NCBI GenBank assembly: GCA_020721325.1
Contig: DYNA01000023.1
Location: 1 to 37,966 of the forward strand
Direction of reading: 5' to 3'
From: Paludibacter propionicigenes
GTDB taxonomy: Bacteria; Bacteroidota; Bacteroidia; Bacteroidales; JAIFNL01
Length of the DNA: 37,966 nt
A model generated the notes under the pieces. The model worked only from the letters and a program-made list of their open reading frames with translations. It did not search any database and was not told the origin of the DNA. This document shows, piece after piece, positions 1-8,794 of the stretch (position 1 is the first letter of the stretch; every line of letters begins with the position of its first letter). The position numbers were made by a program, and so were the translations under genes.

Positions 1-206
1 ACTAATTTCCTTATTGTTATAGTTTTATTTTATCATACTTTTTGAATCACCACCGTTTTTTTTAACAAAAAGTCGCTAAAAAAAACTTTTCTTTAAAGCA
101 TTTTTAATTATTTTTTTGTTAAGATTAAAAAATGTATTTTTATAAAAATTTTAAAAAGGATATTATATTGTAATGTGTTGAATTTTAATAAATTATATTT
201 AAGAAA

Positions 207-1361
207 ATGAATAATTTCGAATATCAAAATCCCGTTCGGATTGTTTTTGGAAAAGGACAAATAGCCAAAATAAAAGATTATATTCCGTCAAATGCCAAAG
301 TATTAATTACTTGTGGTGGAGGAAGCATTAAGCAAAATGGTGTTTATGAACAAGTTATAACAGCTCTTTCAGGTTTTGACTACAAAGAATTTTGGGGAAT
401 AGAACCCAATCCGCGTTACGAAACACTTATGAAAGCTGTTGAAGTTGTTAGAAATGAGAATATTACATTTATTTTGGCTGTTGGAGGAGGTTCTGTAGTT
501 GATGGAACAAAATTTATTGCCAATGCGGCTTTAGCACCGAAAGGGCAGGAGTGGAACATATTGAAAGGCAAGTACATACCACTCACTGCTGTTCCTTTGG
601 CGACTGTATTAACTCTTCCTGCAACCGGCTCGGAAATGAATGCCGGCGCAGTAATTTCGCGTAACGAAACCGTTGAAAAATTGGCTTTTCATTCACCTTT
701 TTCGTATCCAAAATTTTCAGTTCTCGACCCTGAAACTACTTTTTCGCTTTCCGCACGCCAACGCGCTAATGGCGTGGTAGATGCGTTTGTGCATGTTACC
801 GAACAGTATTTAACTTTTCCGCAAAACGCACCCATTCAAGACCGTTTTGCAGAAGGTATTTTGCTTACACTGATAGAAAATGGAAAAAAGTATTGTACTG
901 AAAATGAATACGATACGGCTGCAAATATTATGTGGGCTTCAACACTGGCACTCAATGGATTGATTTCGGTTGGATTAGTAACGGATTGGGCTACACATGT
1001 AATTGGTCATGAACTTACTGTACTTCAAGGACTTGACCATGGGCAAACGCTTGCCGTTGTATTGCCTTCGCTTTTAAAAGTGCAAAAAGAACAAAAAGCC
1101 GAAAAACTTTTGCGTTTTGCTAAAAATGTTTGGCATATTTGCGAAGGAACGGATAGCGAAAAAATAAATTTGGCAATAACAAAAACCGAAGAATTTTTCA
1201 GAGAATTGGGTATAAAAACAAAATTGACTGAATATGAAATTCCTCAAACAATAAGTCATGAAATATCTGAAAGACTGAAAGTTAGAGGTTGGAAATTACT
1301 TGGCGACCGTAAAGACATTACACCCGAAAAAGTGGAAGAAATTTTAAATTTTTGCTTTTAA
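207..1361 (+). CDS. yqhD: NADPH-dependent alcohol/aldehyde dehydrogenase, YqhD type
   Basis: Iron-type (group III) alcohol dehydrogenase, expected to reduce short-chain and toxic aldehydes in the cytosol with NADPH. The 384-residue protein is collinear with E. coli YqhD (387 aa) and keeps long identical stretches. The nucleotide-binding GGGS-x-x-DGTK motif lies at 93-102. The divalent-metal ligands D192 and H196 sit in NGVVDAFVH; H264 sits in WATH and H278 in GLDHGQ, matching D194/H198/H267/H281 of YqhD. The ATG start gives an N-terminus like that of YqhD. It stands alone, ends in a hairpin terminator and faces the acpH-like gene convergently. A butanol dehydrogenase name would describe the same family; the physiological substrate is not visible. 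Confidence 0.93.
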   Translation: MNNFEYQNPVRIVFGKGQIAKIKDYIPSNAKVLITCGGGSIKQNGVYEQVITALSGFDYKEFWGIEPNPRYETLMKAVEVVRNENITFILAVGGGSVVDGTKFIANAALAPKGQEWNILKGKYIPLTAVPLATVLTLPATGSEMNAGAVISRNETVEKLAFHSPFSYPKFSVLDPETTFSLSARQRANGVVDAFVHVTEQYLTFPQNAPIQDRFAEGILLTLIENGKKYCTENEYDTAANIMWASTLALNGLISVGLVTDWATHVIGHELTVLQGLDHGQTLAVVLPSLLKVQKEQKAEKLLRFAKNVWHICEGTDSEKINLAITKTEEFFRELGIKTKLTEYEIPQTISHEISERLKVRGWKLLGDRKDITPEKVEEILNFCF

Positions 1362-1389
1362 TGACTCAATTTTGGAGCTGAACGAAAGG

Positions 1390-1425
1390 TTTTATTTCCG
1401 TTTGCGAAATAAAATCTTTTTTTAT
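1390..1425 (+). terminator. Rho-independent terminator of yqhD
   Basis: A 9-bp stem TTTTATTTC/GAAATAAAA (1390-1398 with 1406-1414) and a 7-nt loop are followed by a T-rich run on the plus strand. It lies 28 nt after the yqhD stop and overlaps the end of the convergent gene. Confidence 0.75.
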
Positions 1426-2003
1426 TTAAAGTCAAATTTTGAAATGTGATTTTGCAAATCGGGAAAAAAATCTAAAAAATGCTTTTCTAATATGGAATAA
1501 TTTTGAGTAATAATTTTCATAACTTGCTCATTTTCTTTGGGTAATGAAGTTCTAAGTTCCATAATTTGAATCGAATTTTGAAATCCTTCGAGCGTTTGAT
1601 AGTGCATTAAACGATTGGAAAAAATAAAATGTGGAAGAAAAAAACGAATTTTTGCAGGTAAATAAAGGTACTTTTTCAAAAAAAGTAAATATGTTTGTGA
1701 CGCAAAAGTAGAAAGGTCTAAATAAGCAAATTTTTCCCAGTTTTTAGCTAAAAAATGGTCGTAAAGTACATCAATTAAAACACCTGAATATTTTCCATAA
1801 AGCGGTCTAATGATTTCTTTCGAAAGATAAGTAATTTGATGACAATCGGTGTAAGTATCTATTAATCGGTGAATTAAAATTCCATTTTGTATTCCTTTCG
1901 GGTATTGGTAAATTTGCTTTCCTTTTACCCAGTCGGCAATAAAATTTCCAAATTTGTGTTCTTCATTTTCGCCCGAAAGAAATAAATGTGCTAAAAAATT
2001 CAT
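1422..2003 (-). CDS. acpH: ACP phosphodiesterase-like protein (AcpH / DUF479 family)
   Basis: Predicted to remove the 4'-phosphopantetheine group from holo-acyl carrier protein, the AcpH reaction. It starts with the family signature MNFLAHL, followed by GNFIADWVKG (residues 19-28) and HRLIDTYTD (45-53), whose His/Asp residues form the HD-like metal site. At 193 aa it has the usual family length. The start at 2003 is the only sensible one because the signature begins at Met1. The gene is a single unit between convergent yqhD and divergent yqgE. The family assignment is firm; ACP as substrate is inferred from the family, and bacteria outside the enterics have not been tested widely to my knowledge. 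Confidence 0.85.
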   Translation of the reverse strand: MNFLAHLFLSGENEEHKFGNFIADWVKGKQIYQYPKGIQNGILIHRLIDTYTDCHQITYLSKEIIRPLYGKYSGVLIDVLYDHFLAKNWEKFAYLDLSTFASQTYLLFLKKYLYLPAKIRFFLPHFIFSNRLMHYQTLEGFQNSIQIMELRTSLPKENEQVMKIITQNYSILEKHFLDFFPDLQNHISKFDFK

Positions 2004-2230
2004 ATCAAATCGTTTAATGTTTTTTTTACCAGAGAATTAACATTTTAAAAAGTCAGTAAATATAAGCTTTTTAGATAAAAATTGTATTTTTTAAGAAAAA
2101 AAGTAAAGAAATAATTTTTTTTTTGTAAAGAATTTTATATTTTTATAAAGTATTGAAAAAAAAGTTTTTTAGGTTATATTATTGATTATGAGTCGAATAG
2201 CTATTGTTAGTATAAATAAATAATTTTTTT

Positions 2231-2848
2231 TTGAAACTAAATGAAGTATTAAATAAAAAAATTAGAAATTTGAAATTCGAGCCTGATTTGTTTGAAATTA
2301 AAAATAATATTTTGCCTGCAAAAGGTGCTATTTTAATATCAGAACCTTTTTCGCGCGATTTGTATTTTAGACGCTCCGTTGTGTTGCTAATCGACCACAA
2401 TAAAGAGGGTAGTATGGGATTTATTTTAAATAAGCGCGTAAATTTTTCAATAAATGAAGCCGTAAAAGATTTTCCTGATTTTGATGCACAATTTAATTTG
2501 GGAGGACCGGTAGCAACCGATACTATCCATTTTATACATACTTTGGGCGATAAAATTCCCGGTACTTTTAAAATAACTAAAAATTTATTTTGGGGAGGTG
2601 ATTTTGAAACCATGAAACTTTTAATAAAAGAAAAATTGGTTTTACCAAATCAGGTGCGTTTTTTTATAGGTTATTCGGGTTGGTCTGAAAATCAACTCTA
2701 TGAAGAAATTAAAAATAATTCGTGGTTGGTAGCTAATGCTTCTACTGAGTTTATAATGCACAAAACCAGTGGCTTATGGAAAAAAGCTGTACAAGCCACT
2801 CAACATAAAAATTGGGTGAATATACCGGAAGACCCTAATTCAAATTAA
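2231..2848 (+). CDS. YqgE/AlgH family protein
   Basis: A conserved cytosolic protein of unknown biochemical function. The core reads KGAILISEPF at 31-40, RRSVVLLIDH-x4-GSMGFILNK at 47-68 and the GGPVATDTIHFIH block near 98, all hallmarks of the family; 205 aa is slightly long. The start is unusual. No ATG lies in frame before the conserved core, and an in-frame TAA at 2213 limits the upstream extension, so TTG at 2231 is the best candidate. The ATG at 2241 is in another frame and stops after three codons. No Shine-Dalgarno sequence is visible. A long antisense reading frame at 2179-2613 is only its shadow. Confidence 0.9.
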   Translation: MKLNEVLNKKIRNLKFEPDLFEIKNNILPAKGAILISEPFSRDLYFRRSVVLLIDHNKEGSMGFILNKRVNFSINEAVKDFPDFDAQFNLGGPVATDTIHFIHTLGDKIPGTFKITKNLFWGGDFETMKLLIKEKLVLPNQVRFFIGYSGWSENQLYEEIKNNSWLVANASTEFIMHKTSGLWKKAVQATQHKNWVNIPEDPNSN

Positions 2849-2927
2849 ATTTAGAAAAACAGATTTTTTTAATTTATTTTCAAATATTTTGTGTACTAAC
2901 AAATGGTTTACTAAAATTTAATATATT

Positions 2928-2968
2928 AAAAATAAGCACTTTACCAAAGATTTTTACTTTGGCAAAGT
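2928..2968 (-). terminator. Terminator of the NTF2-like lipoprotein gene
   Basis: On the minus strand a 12-bp stem with one G-U pair (2957-2968 with 2938-2949, loop 2950-2956) is followed by a T-rich stretch. The G-U pair becomes an A-C mismatch on the plus strand, so the element is oriented for the minus-strand gene ending at 3000. Confidence 0.6.
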
Positions 2969-2999
2969 AGCATTTTAATTTTTTGTAAAAAAATATTTT

Positions 3000-3455
3000 T
3001 TAAAGTTCCGGTATTGAGCTAAGTCCTTTATTTCCAGTGTCGAGAACAAATTTCCATTCTCCTTTTTTGTTTTTTTTCCAAATGGAAGCATAAGTCCCTT
3101 TTTCAATGAGCGAATCGACTTTTAATTCGTAAATTCCATAAGTAAACCCCAAATCTCCTGAGACTGAAACTTCTGCATTTAGAGGTTTCCATGTGAGGGT
3201 ATAACCGGTATCGTCTTCTTTTTCAAATAGTTTGATTACGTTTTCTTTACCCACAATAGGTTCTGAATTAGTTCTCAACAACACTGCCGAAGAATCTATG
3301 TATTGCAAAAAAGCTTCATTTCTACCTTTTTCCGCTGAAAGTTTTGAAAATTGAAGGTCTGTTTCTAAAAGTTCGTTTTTAATTTCTTTTGTATTTATGG
3401 GTTTAGTACAAGAAATTAGAAATACTACGACTAAAAAATATAAAATTTTATACAT
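3000..3455 (-). CDS. Small lipoprotein with SnoaL/DUF4440-like (NTF2-fold) domain
   Basis: 151 residues from the ATG at 3455. The first 16 residues form a lipoprotein signal with lipobox LISC, Cys16 being the predicted lipidated residue; this decides the start, since the longer frame to 3515 would bury the signal peptide. The rest fits the NTF2-like fold of DUF4440 proteins: an early helix (LLETDLQFSKLSAEKGRNEAF) with the conserved segment around D46-S47, then strands ending in GTYASIWKKNKKGEWKFVLDTGN. Members often bind small molecules or act as enzymes, but nothing here indicates the ligand. It is predicted to be anchored in the envelope. It stands alone, divergent from fabI. Confidence 0.72.
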   Translation of the reverse strand: MYKILYFLVVVFLISCTKPINTKEIKNELLETDLQFSKLSAEKGRNEAFLQYIDSSAVLLRTNSEPIVGKENVIKLFEKEDDTGYTLTWKPLNAEVSVSGDLGFTYGIYELKVDSLIEKGTYASIWKKNKKGEWKFVLDTGNKGLSSIPEL

Positions 3456-3786
3456 GTTCTTTTTGTTTTTTTTAATTAATTTGGTAAATTTACTAAAAAG
3501 ATTGAAATAAAACAAATTTTTTTAACATTGTAATTGAACTTTTTTTTTAAAACTGTGAAAGCAAAGTTTTATAATGCTGAAATTAAGGCATATAGATTAT
3601 TATTTTATTTTTTTAAATTTTAAATTTTTCTTTTAAAATGTTAAAAAATGAATATAAATATCTAAAAATTTTCATATTTCAATACTTATTTGTTAATTTG
3701 CATGTTGTAAAACATGTTTTTTGAAATGAATTTTTTTTTAATAAAAGATAATTGTAAATATTTGATTTTAAACTATATACAAAATT
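3456..3786. other. Intergenic region between divergent lipoprotein gene and fabI
   Basis: 331 bases of A/T-rich DNA that should hold both divergent promoters. The only distinct element is the CATGTT-gtaa-AACATG palindrome at 3701-3716, directly after TTAATTTG (3693-3700), a near match to the TAnnTTTG -7 box. No small reading frame with convincing features is visible. Confidence 0.5.
3701..3716. promoter_or_regulatory. Palindrome upstream of fabI, candidate operator
   Basis: CATGTT and AACATG are perfect inverted 6-mers around GTAA. The site lies 71 nt before the fabI ATG and right behind a TTAATTTG box, so it would overlap a transcription start there. An operator role is inferred from position and symmetry only; it could also be a small RNA hairpin in the leader. 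Confidence 0.35.
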
Positions 3787-4641
3787 ATGAACAATTTATT
3801 AAAAGGCAAAAAAGGTATTATTTTTGGTGCTTTGAATGATAAATCCATTGCTTGGAAAGTTGCAGAAAAAGCCTACGAGCAAGGTGCTGAATTTGTATTG
3901 ACCAATGTTCCGGTTTCACTTCGTTTTGGTAATTTGCATGAATTGGCAGAAAAGACTGGTTCTCAGATTATTGCAGCCGATGCCACCAGCGTAAAAGATT
4001 TGGAAAACCTTTTTGACAAAACTTTAGAAATATTTGGCGGAAAAATTGATTTTGTGCTGCATTCCATTGGCATGTCGCTCAATGTGCGCAAAGGAAGAAC
4101 TTACGACAATTTGAATTACGAATATTATCAGAAAACCATTGATATTTCTGCCCTTTCGTTCCATAAAATGCTTCAAGTGGCTAAGAAAAAAGACGCCATT
4201 AATGAATGGGGGTCGGTGGTGGCTTTGTCGTACATTGCCGCTCAGCGCACGCTTTACGGATACAACGACATGGCTGATGCCAAATCCATTTTGGAATCGA
4301 TAGCCCGCAGTTTTGGCTATATTTATGGTCGCGAAAAGAAAATTCGCATCAATACCATTTCGCAATCGCCCACCATGACTACTGCCGGAAGTGGTGTTAA
4401 AGGAATTGGCGCATTGATTGATTTTACTGAGCGCATGTCGCCTCTGGGCAATGCAACTGCCGATGAATGTGCCGATTACACGATTACTCTTTTTTCCGAT
4501 TTAACGCGAAAAGTAACCATGCAAAATTTGTATCACGACGGCGGTTTTTCGAGTATGGGTATGAGCTTACGCGCTATGCACCAGTATAATAAGAGTTTTG
4601 ACGAACCGGAAGATATTGAACAACCGGAAAATTTAGATTAA
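3787..4641 (+). CDS. fabI: Enoyl-[acyl-carrier-protein] reductase (NADH)
   Basis: Last reduction step of each fatty-acid elongation cycle in the cytosol (enoyl-ACP to acyl-ACP). 284 residues of the FabI branch of the short-chain dehydrogenase superfamily. The nucleotide site GKKGIIFGALNDKSIAWKVA lies at 7-26, the NAD-binding DFVLHSIG at 88-95, and the catalytic Tyr-x6-Lys pair is Y159/K166, with the FabI-specific extra Tyr at 149. The substrate-binding loop SPTMTTAGSGVKG follows at about 194. The C-terminal acidic tail is common in Bacteroidota FabI. It stands alone, with a possible operator palindrome upstream and a strong terminator behind. Confidence 0.95.
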   Translation: MNNLLKGKKGIIFGALNDKSIAWKVAEKAYEQGAEFVLTNVPVSLRFGNLHELAEKTGSQIIAADATSVKDLENLFDKTLEIFGGKIDFVLHSIGMSLNVRKGRTYDNLNYEYYQKTIDISALSFHKMLQVAKKKDAINEWGSVVALSYIAAQRTLYGYNDMADAKSILESIARSFGYIYGREKKIRINTISQSPTMTTAGSGVKGIGALIDFTERMSPLGNATADECADYTITLFSDLTRKVTMQNLYHDGGFSSMGMSLRAMHQYNKSFDEPEDIEQPENLD

Positions 4642-4662
4642 AACTTTTTTTCATAAAAAAAT

Positions 4663-4703
4663 AAGGTTAAAAATGGCTTTTTAAGCTTTTTTTAACCTTT
4701 TTT
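4663..4703 (+). terminator. Terminator of fabI
   Basis: AAGGTTAAAAA (4663-4673) pairs with TTTTTAACCTT (4689-4699), followed by a run of T. The hairpin begins 22 nt after the fabI stop. Confidence 0.75.
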
Positions 4704-4853
4704 TTATAAAATTTATTTGTAAAAAAACTTTTTTTTAAAAAATTGGATTTTTTTTTATTTAAAATGTTAAAAAAATGTTTTTTTTTTTTGAAAGGAAAAT
4801 TTTTGATAAAGAAAAGTTAAAACGGATTTTTTTTTTTAATAAAATTTTATCTA

Positions 4854-4861
4854 TACTTTTG
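4854..4861 (+). promoter_or_regulatory. -7 box of the pgi promoter
   Basis: TACTTTTG matches the Bacteroidota -7 consensus TAnnTTTG and lies 24 nt before the pgi ATG, predicting a leader of roughly 17 nt. No good -33 TTTG is visible at the usual distance. Confidence 0.6.
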
Positions 4862-4885
4862 TGGCTCAAATAAATTTTAAAAAAT

Positions 4886-6217
4886 ATGAAACTGAACATC
4901 GAAAAAATTTATTCTTTCGTTTCGGCGAAAGAAGTTGAAAATTATAGCCTTGATGCTAAAATAGCCAATGTGGCTTTAAGAAAAAAACAAGGAAAAGGCA
5001 GCGATTTTATGGGCTGGGTTAATTTACCAAGCTCCATAACTGATTCGGAATTTTCCGATATTGAGGCTACAGTAAATAGTTTAAAAAATAAAGTTGAGAT
5101 AGTAGTAATCATTGGAATTGGCGGTTCGTATTTAGGTGCAAAAGCCGTTATAGACGCTTTGTCGGATAATTTTGCTCAATTGAAAGGCAATAAAAACGCG
5201 CCTTTGGTGCTTTTTGCCGGTCAAAACATCAGCGAAGATTATATGTTTGAATTGCGCGAATTGCTCAAAACCAAAGAATACGCTTTGGTTGTGATTTCAA
5301 AATCGGGTACCACTACCGAACCGGCTTTGGCGTTTCGCTTTTTGAAACACGATATTGAACAAAAATATGGCAAAGAAGAGGCACGAAACAGAATTATTGC
5401 CATAACTGACGCTTCCAAAGGGGCTTTGCGCACTTTAGCTACGCAGGAAGGTTACAAAACTTACGTTATTCCAGACGATGTAGGCGGTCGTTTTTCGGTT
5501 TTAACGCCTGTGGGCTTAGTGCCGATAGCTTTTGCCGGTTTTGATATTCGCAAACTTGTTGCAGGTGCGGTAAATATGGAAAATAAAACGGCACCCGATG
5601 TACAATTTGACCAAAACATAGCCGAAATTTACGCAGCCGCTCGTAACGCCTTGTATAACAGAGGAAAATACATCGAAATATTGGTTAATTACAATCCAAA
5701 ATTGCATTTTGTAGCCGAATGGTGGAAACAACTTTATGGCGAAAGCGAAGGCAAAGAAAAAAAGGGAATTTTTCCTGCAAGCGTAGATTTTTCAAGCGAT
5801 TTGCACTCCATGGGGCAATACATTCAAGAGGGTATTCGCGTTTTGTTTGAAACCGTTATTTCGGTTGAAAATGTAAATGCAACTCAAGTTATTGAATTAG
5901 AAAACAATGACTTAGACGGTTTGAATTACCTTGCCGGAAAACGAATAGACCATGTGAACAAAATGGCGGAACTTGGCACTCAAATAGCTCATATTCAAGG
6001 AGGTGTTCCAAATATTAAAATCGAAATTGAATCCATCAACGAATTTGCTTTGGGCGAATTGCTTTATTTCTTTGAAAAAGCTTGTGGAATAAGCGGTGCT
6101 ATTTTGGACGTAAATCCATTCGACCAGCCCGGCGTAGAGGCTTATAAAAAGAATATGTTTGCCCTTTTGGGAAAAAAAGGTTACGAACATTTGCTCAAAA
6201 ATGTAAAATTAAAATAA
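4886..6217 (+). CDS. pgi: Glucose-6-phosphate isomerase
   Basis: Interconverts glucose 6-phosphate and fructose 6-phosphate in glycolysis and gluconeogenesis. 443 residues, the short Pgi form also found in Firmicutes and Thermotoga rather than the 550-aa enterobacterial form. Visible signatures: [16 protein letters not shown] at about 73-88, the phosphate-binding [12 protein letters not shown] near 136, [15 protein letters not shown] near 197 (family signature 1) and the catalytic-region segment [12 protein letters not shown] near 306. It has its own TAnnTTTG promoter and a terminator shared with convergent ridA. Confidence 0.96.
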   Translation: MKLNIEKIYSFVSAKEVENYSLDAKIANVALRKKQGKGSDFMGWVNLPSSITDSEFSDIEATVNSLKNKVEIVVIIGIGGSYLGAKAVIDALSDNFAQLKGNKNAPLVLFAGQNISEDYMFELRELLKTKEYALVVISKSGTTTEPALAFRFLKHDIEQKYGKEEARNRIIAITDASKGALRTLATQEGYKTYVIPDDVGGRFSVLTPVGLVPIAFAGFDIRKLVAGAVNMENKTAPDVQFDQNIAEIYAAARNALYNRGKYIEILVNYNPKLHFVAEWWKQLYGESEGKEKKGIFPASVDFSSDLHSMGQYIQEGIRVLFETVISVENVNATQVIELENNDLDGLNYLAGKRIDHVNKMAELGTQIAHIQGGVPNIKIEIESINEFALGELLYFFEKACGISGAILDVNPFDQPGVEAYKKNMFALLGKKGYEHLLKNVKLK

Positions 6218-6238
6218 TCGAATTTTTTTTTACAAAAA

Positions 6239-6291
6239 ATAAAAAAGTTTGCTTTTAGAAAAAAAAATTCTACCTGCAAACTTTTTTTATT
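6239..6291. terminator. Bidirectional terminator between pgi and ridA
   Basis: ATAAAAAAGTTTGC (6239-6252) pairs with GCAAACTTTTTTTAT (6276-6290). The enclosed loop has a further weak TAGAA/TTCTA pairing. T runs occur on both sides, so it can serve both convergent genes. Confidence 0.75.
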
Positions 6292-6372
6292 TTCTACAAT
6301 TGCGTTTTAAATAGAAATTTTGCCAATATTAAAAAAAATTTGGCAAAGTTTTACATTTTTTTAAAACGTTGA

Positions 6373-6756
6373 TTATAAAGATTTTACAGCAATTGATTCA
6401 ATTTCAATGAGTGCCTTTAAAGGCAATTCTTTAACGGCAAAAGCAGCTCTCGCAGGCTGATTTTCAGTATAATAACTTGCGTAAACTTCGTTCATGGCTG
6501 CAAAATTAGCCATATCGCTCAAAAGACAAGTTGATTTTACAACATCGGTATATTTGTAGCCGGCAGCTTCCAAAATGGCACCAATATTTTTCATCACTTG
6601 CTGGGTTTGCTCTTTAATTCCGCCTTCGGGCATTTTCATGGTCTCAGGCACTAATGGCACTTGTCCCGAAATATAAAGCGTGCCGTTTACTTCAACTGCT
6701 TGACTATAAGGTCCAATGGCTTTTGGAGCTTTGTCGGTAGAAATGATTTTTTTCAT
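6373..6756 (-). CDS. ridA: RidA family reactive imine/enamine deaminase
   Basis: Hydrolyses reactive 2-aminoacrylate-type enamines/imines made by PLP enzymes, protecting other PLP enzymes in the cytosol. 127 residues, the usual length, forming homotrimers in the family. The N-terminal KAIGPYSQAV (12-21), the GQVPLVP block (31-37) and the C-terminal PARAAFAVKELPLKALIEIE (101-120) are all present. R103 is the conserved arginine that binds the substrate carboxylate, and E118/E120 are in place. It is divergent from the DUF4293 gene and convergent with pgi. No sign of anything unusual. Confidence 0.95.
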   Translation of the reverse strand: MKKIISTDKAPKAIGPYSQAVEVNGTLYISGQVPLVPETMKMPEGGIKEQTQQVMKNIGAILEAAGYKYTDVVKSTCLLSDMANFAAMNEVYASYYTENQPARAAFAVKELPLKALIEIESIAVKSL

Positions 6757-6828
6757 TGTTTTTTTTTATATAATTAATCAAATTTGTTTTTTTCTGAAAA
6801 AATATTTTCTTTTTTTATAAAACATAAA

Positions 6829-6836
6829 TAAATTTG
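6829..6836 (+). promoter_or_regulatory. -7 box of the DUF4293 gene promoter
   Basis: TAAATTTG matches TAnnTTTG and sits 29 nt before the ATG at 6866, in the 109-nt divergent gap with ridA. Confidence 0.55.
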
Positions 6837-6865
6837 CACAAAAATAACTAAAAAAAATTAAAAAT

Positions 6866-7327
6866 ATGATACAACGCAAGCAAAGTTTATATTTACTGTT
6901 AAGTGCCTTAATAATGGGACTTTTGTATTTTTTTCCGATAGCCGAATTTATGGTCAATTCTACCAATTATTATTTTGATTATTTGGAAATCGCCTCGGTG
7001 GCTGATGCCAAAAAACAGGTCGTTTCTACGGTTTATCCCATCGCTTTTTTGCTTACTTTAATTGTTTTATTGAGTTTAGTCGGCATTTTAGCTTTCAAAA
7101 ATAGAAATTTACAAACAAGAGTTACTATTTTTAATATAGTTTTAAAAATTGGATTTTTAATCTTGAGTGCTTTTTATATTTTGAAAGTAGGAAGTGCCTT
7201 TGATTCAAAGTTTTATCTTCAATTTTCGTTTATTTTTCCGTTGGTAGCCATCGTGTTGGATTTTTTAGCTTTTAAATCCATTTTGCGCGATATTCGGATA
7301 ATAAAATCTTATGATAGAATACGATAA
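6866..7327 (+). CDS. DUF4293 family four-helix membrane protein
   Basis: 153 residues. It opens with MIQRKQSLYLLLSALIMGLLYFF-like sequence, the typical start of the Bacteroidota-specific DUF4293 family. Hydrophobic segments lie at about 8-27, 52-74, 87-109 and 116-138, so four inner-membrane helices are predicted, with a short basic cytosolic tail. Function is unknown for the family. The ATG is preceded by a TAAATTTG box. Downstream is a bidirectional terminator facing the convergent alpha-oxoamine synthase gene. Confidence 0.8.
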   Translation: MIQRKQSLYLLLSALIMGLLYFFPIAEFMVNSTNYYFDYLEIASVADAKKQVVSTVYPIAFLLTLIVLLSLVGILAFKNRNLQTRVTIFNIVLKIGFLILSAFYILKVGSAFDSKFYLQFSFIFPLVAIVLDFLAFKSILRDIRIIKSYDRIR

Positions 7328-7345
7328 AAAATGATTAATTTGTAT

Positions 7346-7387
7346 TAAAAAAAGCCTCAAAACTTGAAAGTTTGAGGCTTTTTTTAT
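7346..7387. terminator. Bidirectional terminator between the DUF4293 gene and the alpha-oxoamine synthase gene
   Basis: AAGCCTCAAA (7352-7361) pairs with TTTGAGGCTT (7371-7380), with an inner CT/AG extension. It is flanked by A7 on the left and T9 on the right. Confidence 0.85.
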
Positions 7388-7498
7388 TTGAAGTTTGGTA
7401 AATTTTTAATATTTTTTGAAATATCGAATTATTTTTTGCTTTTAAGCGAATTAAAATATTGAAAATTACATATTTAAAATTTTTTAAACGATAAAAAA

Positions 7499-8794
7499 TT
7501 AAGCAAAAATTTTCTCACCAATGGTTTTAGAATTGTATTTTTTATTGGTCAATTTTTCTTTTACTTCTTTAAAAGCCGAAATGGTTCTGTCCACATCTTC
7601 CAAAGAGTGAGCAGCCGTTGGGATAATTCTGAAAATGATAACTCCCTTTGGTACAACCGGATACACAATAACTGAGCAGAAAATTCCATAATTTTCGCGC
7701 AAATCCATTGCAGCATTCGAGGCTTGCGCCAAAGAAGAAGCCGTAGCAACTTCGTCGATGTGGCTTCCGTCGAGTGGTTCGTTCATAAACACAGGAGTTA
7801 CAGGCGATTGTGTTTTGCCAATATCAAAACCATTTTCTTTCAAGCCTTTTTGCAGTGCATTCACTATTGTCCAAAGATTTTCGCGCAAGCTGTGTTCGGA
7901 TTTTAACAATTCCAAACGTCTTTTAGCACCCAAAACCATAGGCATTGGCAAAGATTTGGCGTAAATTTGCGAACGCATTGAATACCGCAAGTGGTCGATA
8001 ATGGCTTCGTCGTTGGCAGCAATAAAACCGCCAATTCCAGCCATTGATTTGGCAAAAGTAGAAAAATATAAATCTACTTGGTCTTGAACGCCAAAATGTT
8101 CGTCCGTTCCGGCACCTGTTTTGCCCATTGTACCAAAACCGTGTGCATCGTCAATTAAAAGTTTAAAATCGAATTTTTGTTTTAAGGCAACAATTCCGGG
8201 TAAGTTTCCCAAATCACCAGCCATTCCGAAAACTCCTTCGGTAATAACTAAAACGCCTCCTTCTTGTTTTTCGGCAAGTTTTGTAGCTCTATTTAATTGA
8301 ATTTCAAGGTTTTCCATGTTATTGTGAGGGAAAACAAAACGTTTGCCCATGTGCAATCTTAAGCCATCGAGAATGGAAGCGTGCGATTCGGAATCATAAA
8401 CAATTACATCGCGCCTATCCACCAGAGAATCAATGATTGACATAATGCCTTGATAGCCGTAATTGAGCAAATATCCGGCTTTTTTACCCACAAATTCAGC
8501 CAATTCGGTTTCTAAATCGGTATGGTAATTGGTATTTCCGGTAAGCATTCTCGCGCCCATCGGGTAAGCCATTCCAAAGTCTTTTGCAGCTTCGGCGTCG
8601 GCTTTTCTAACTTCGGGGTGGTTTGCCAAACCCAAATAATTATTGATGCTCCAAGTTAGAACTTTTTTTCCTCTAAAGGTCATGTGCGGTCCAATCTCTC
8701 CCTCCAATTTTGGGAAGAAAAAATAACCATGTCCTTGACTTTGATAACGACCCAGCGGTCCTCTATTTCCTTTTATTTTCTCAAAAAGATCCAT
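7499..8794 (-). CDS. PLP-dependent alpha-oxoamine synthase (serine palmitoyltransferase / KBL / AONS-like)
   Basis: Condenses an acyl-CoA or acyl-ACP with an amino acid, releasing CO2. 431 residues, slightly longer than the classic 395-aa family members because of an N-terminal extension. Family motifs: WSINNYLGL (48-56), H138 in DSESHASI (stacks on PLP), TEGVFGMAGD (185-194), DDAHGFG (215-221, D215 binds the pyridine nitrogen) and TFAKSMA (246-252), where K249 forms the PLP Schiff base. It belongs to a form common in Bacteroidota that differs from the well-studied Sphingobacterium serine palmitoyltransferase, so the amino acid (serine, glycine, alanine, cysteate) cannot be named. No biotin or 3-ketosphinganine reductase gene is adjacent. 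A sphingolipid or sulfonolipid role is an inference. Confidence 0.85.
   Translation of the reverse strand: MDLFEKIKGNRGPLGRYQSQGHGYFFFPKLEGEIGPHMTFRGKKVLTWSINNYLGLANHPEVRKADAEAAKDFGMAYPMGARMLTGNTNYHTDLETELAEFVGKKAGYLLNYGYQGIMSIIDSLVDRRDVIVYDSESHASILDGLRLHMGKRFVFPHNNMENLEIQLNRATKLAEKQEGGVLVITEGVFGMAGDLGNLPGIVALKQKFDFKLLIDDAHGFGTMGKTGAGTDEHFGVQDQVDLYFSTFAKSMAGIGGFIAANDEAIIDHLRYSMRSQIYAKSLPMPMVLGAKRRLELLKSEHSLRENLWTIVNALQKGLKENGFDIGKTQSPVTPVFMNEPLDGSHIDEVATASSLAQASNAAMDLRENYGIFCSVIVYPVVPKGVIIFRIIPTAAHSLEDVDRTISAFKEVKEKLTNKKYNSKTIGEKIFA

Noticed and set aside
2179-2613. 144-codon minus-strand reading frame
   Set aside because: Antisense to yqgE; its composition mirrors that gene and it has no promoter or family features.
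3456-3515. N-terminal extension of the NTF2-like lipoprotein
   Set aside because: It would place 20 Lys/Phe-rich residues before an otherwise perfect lipoprotein signal peptide.
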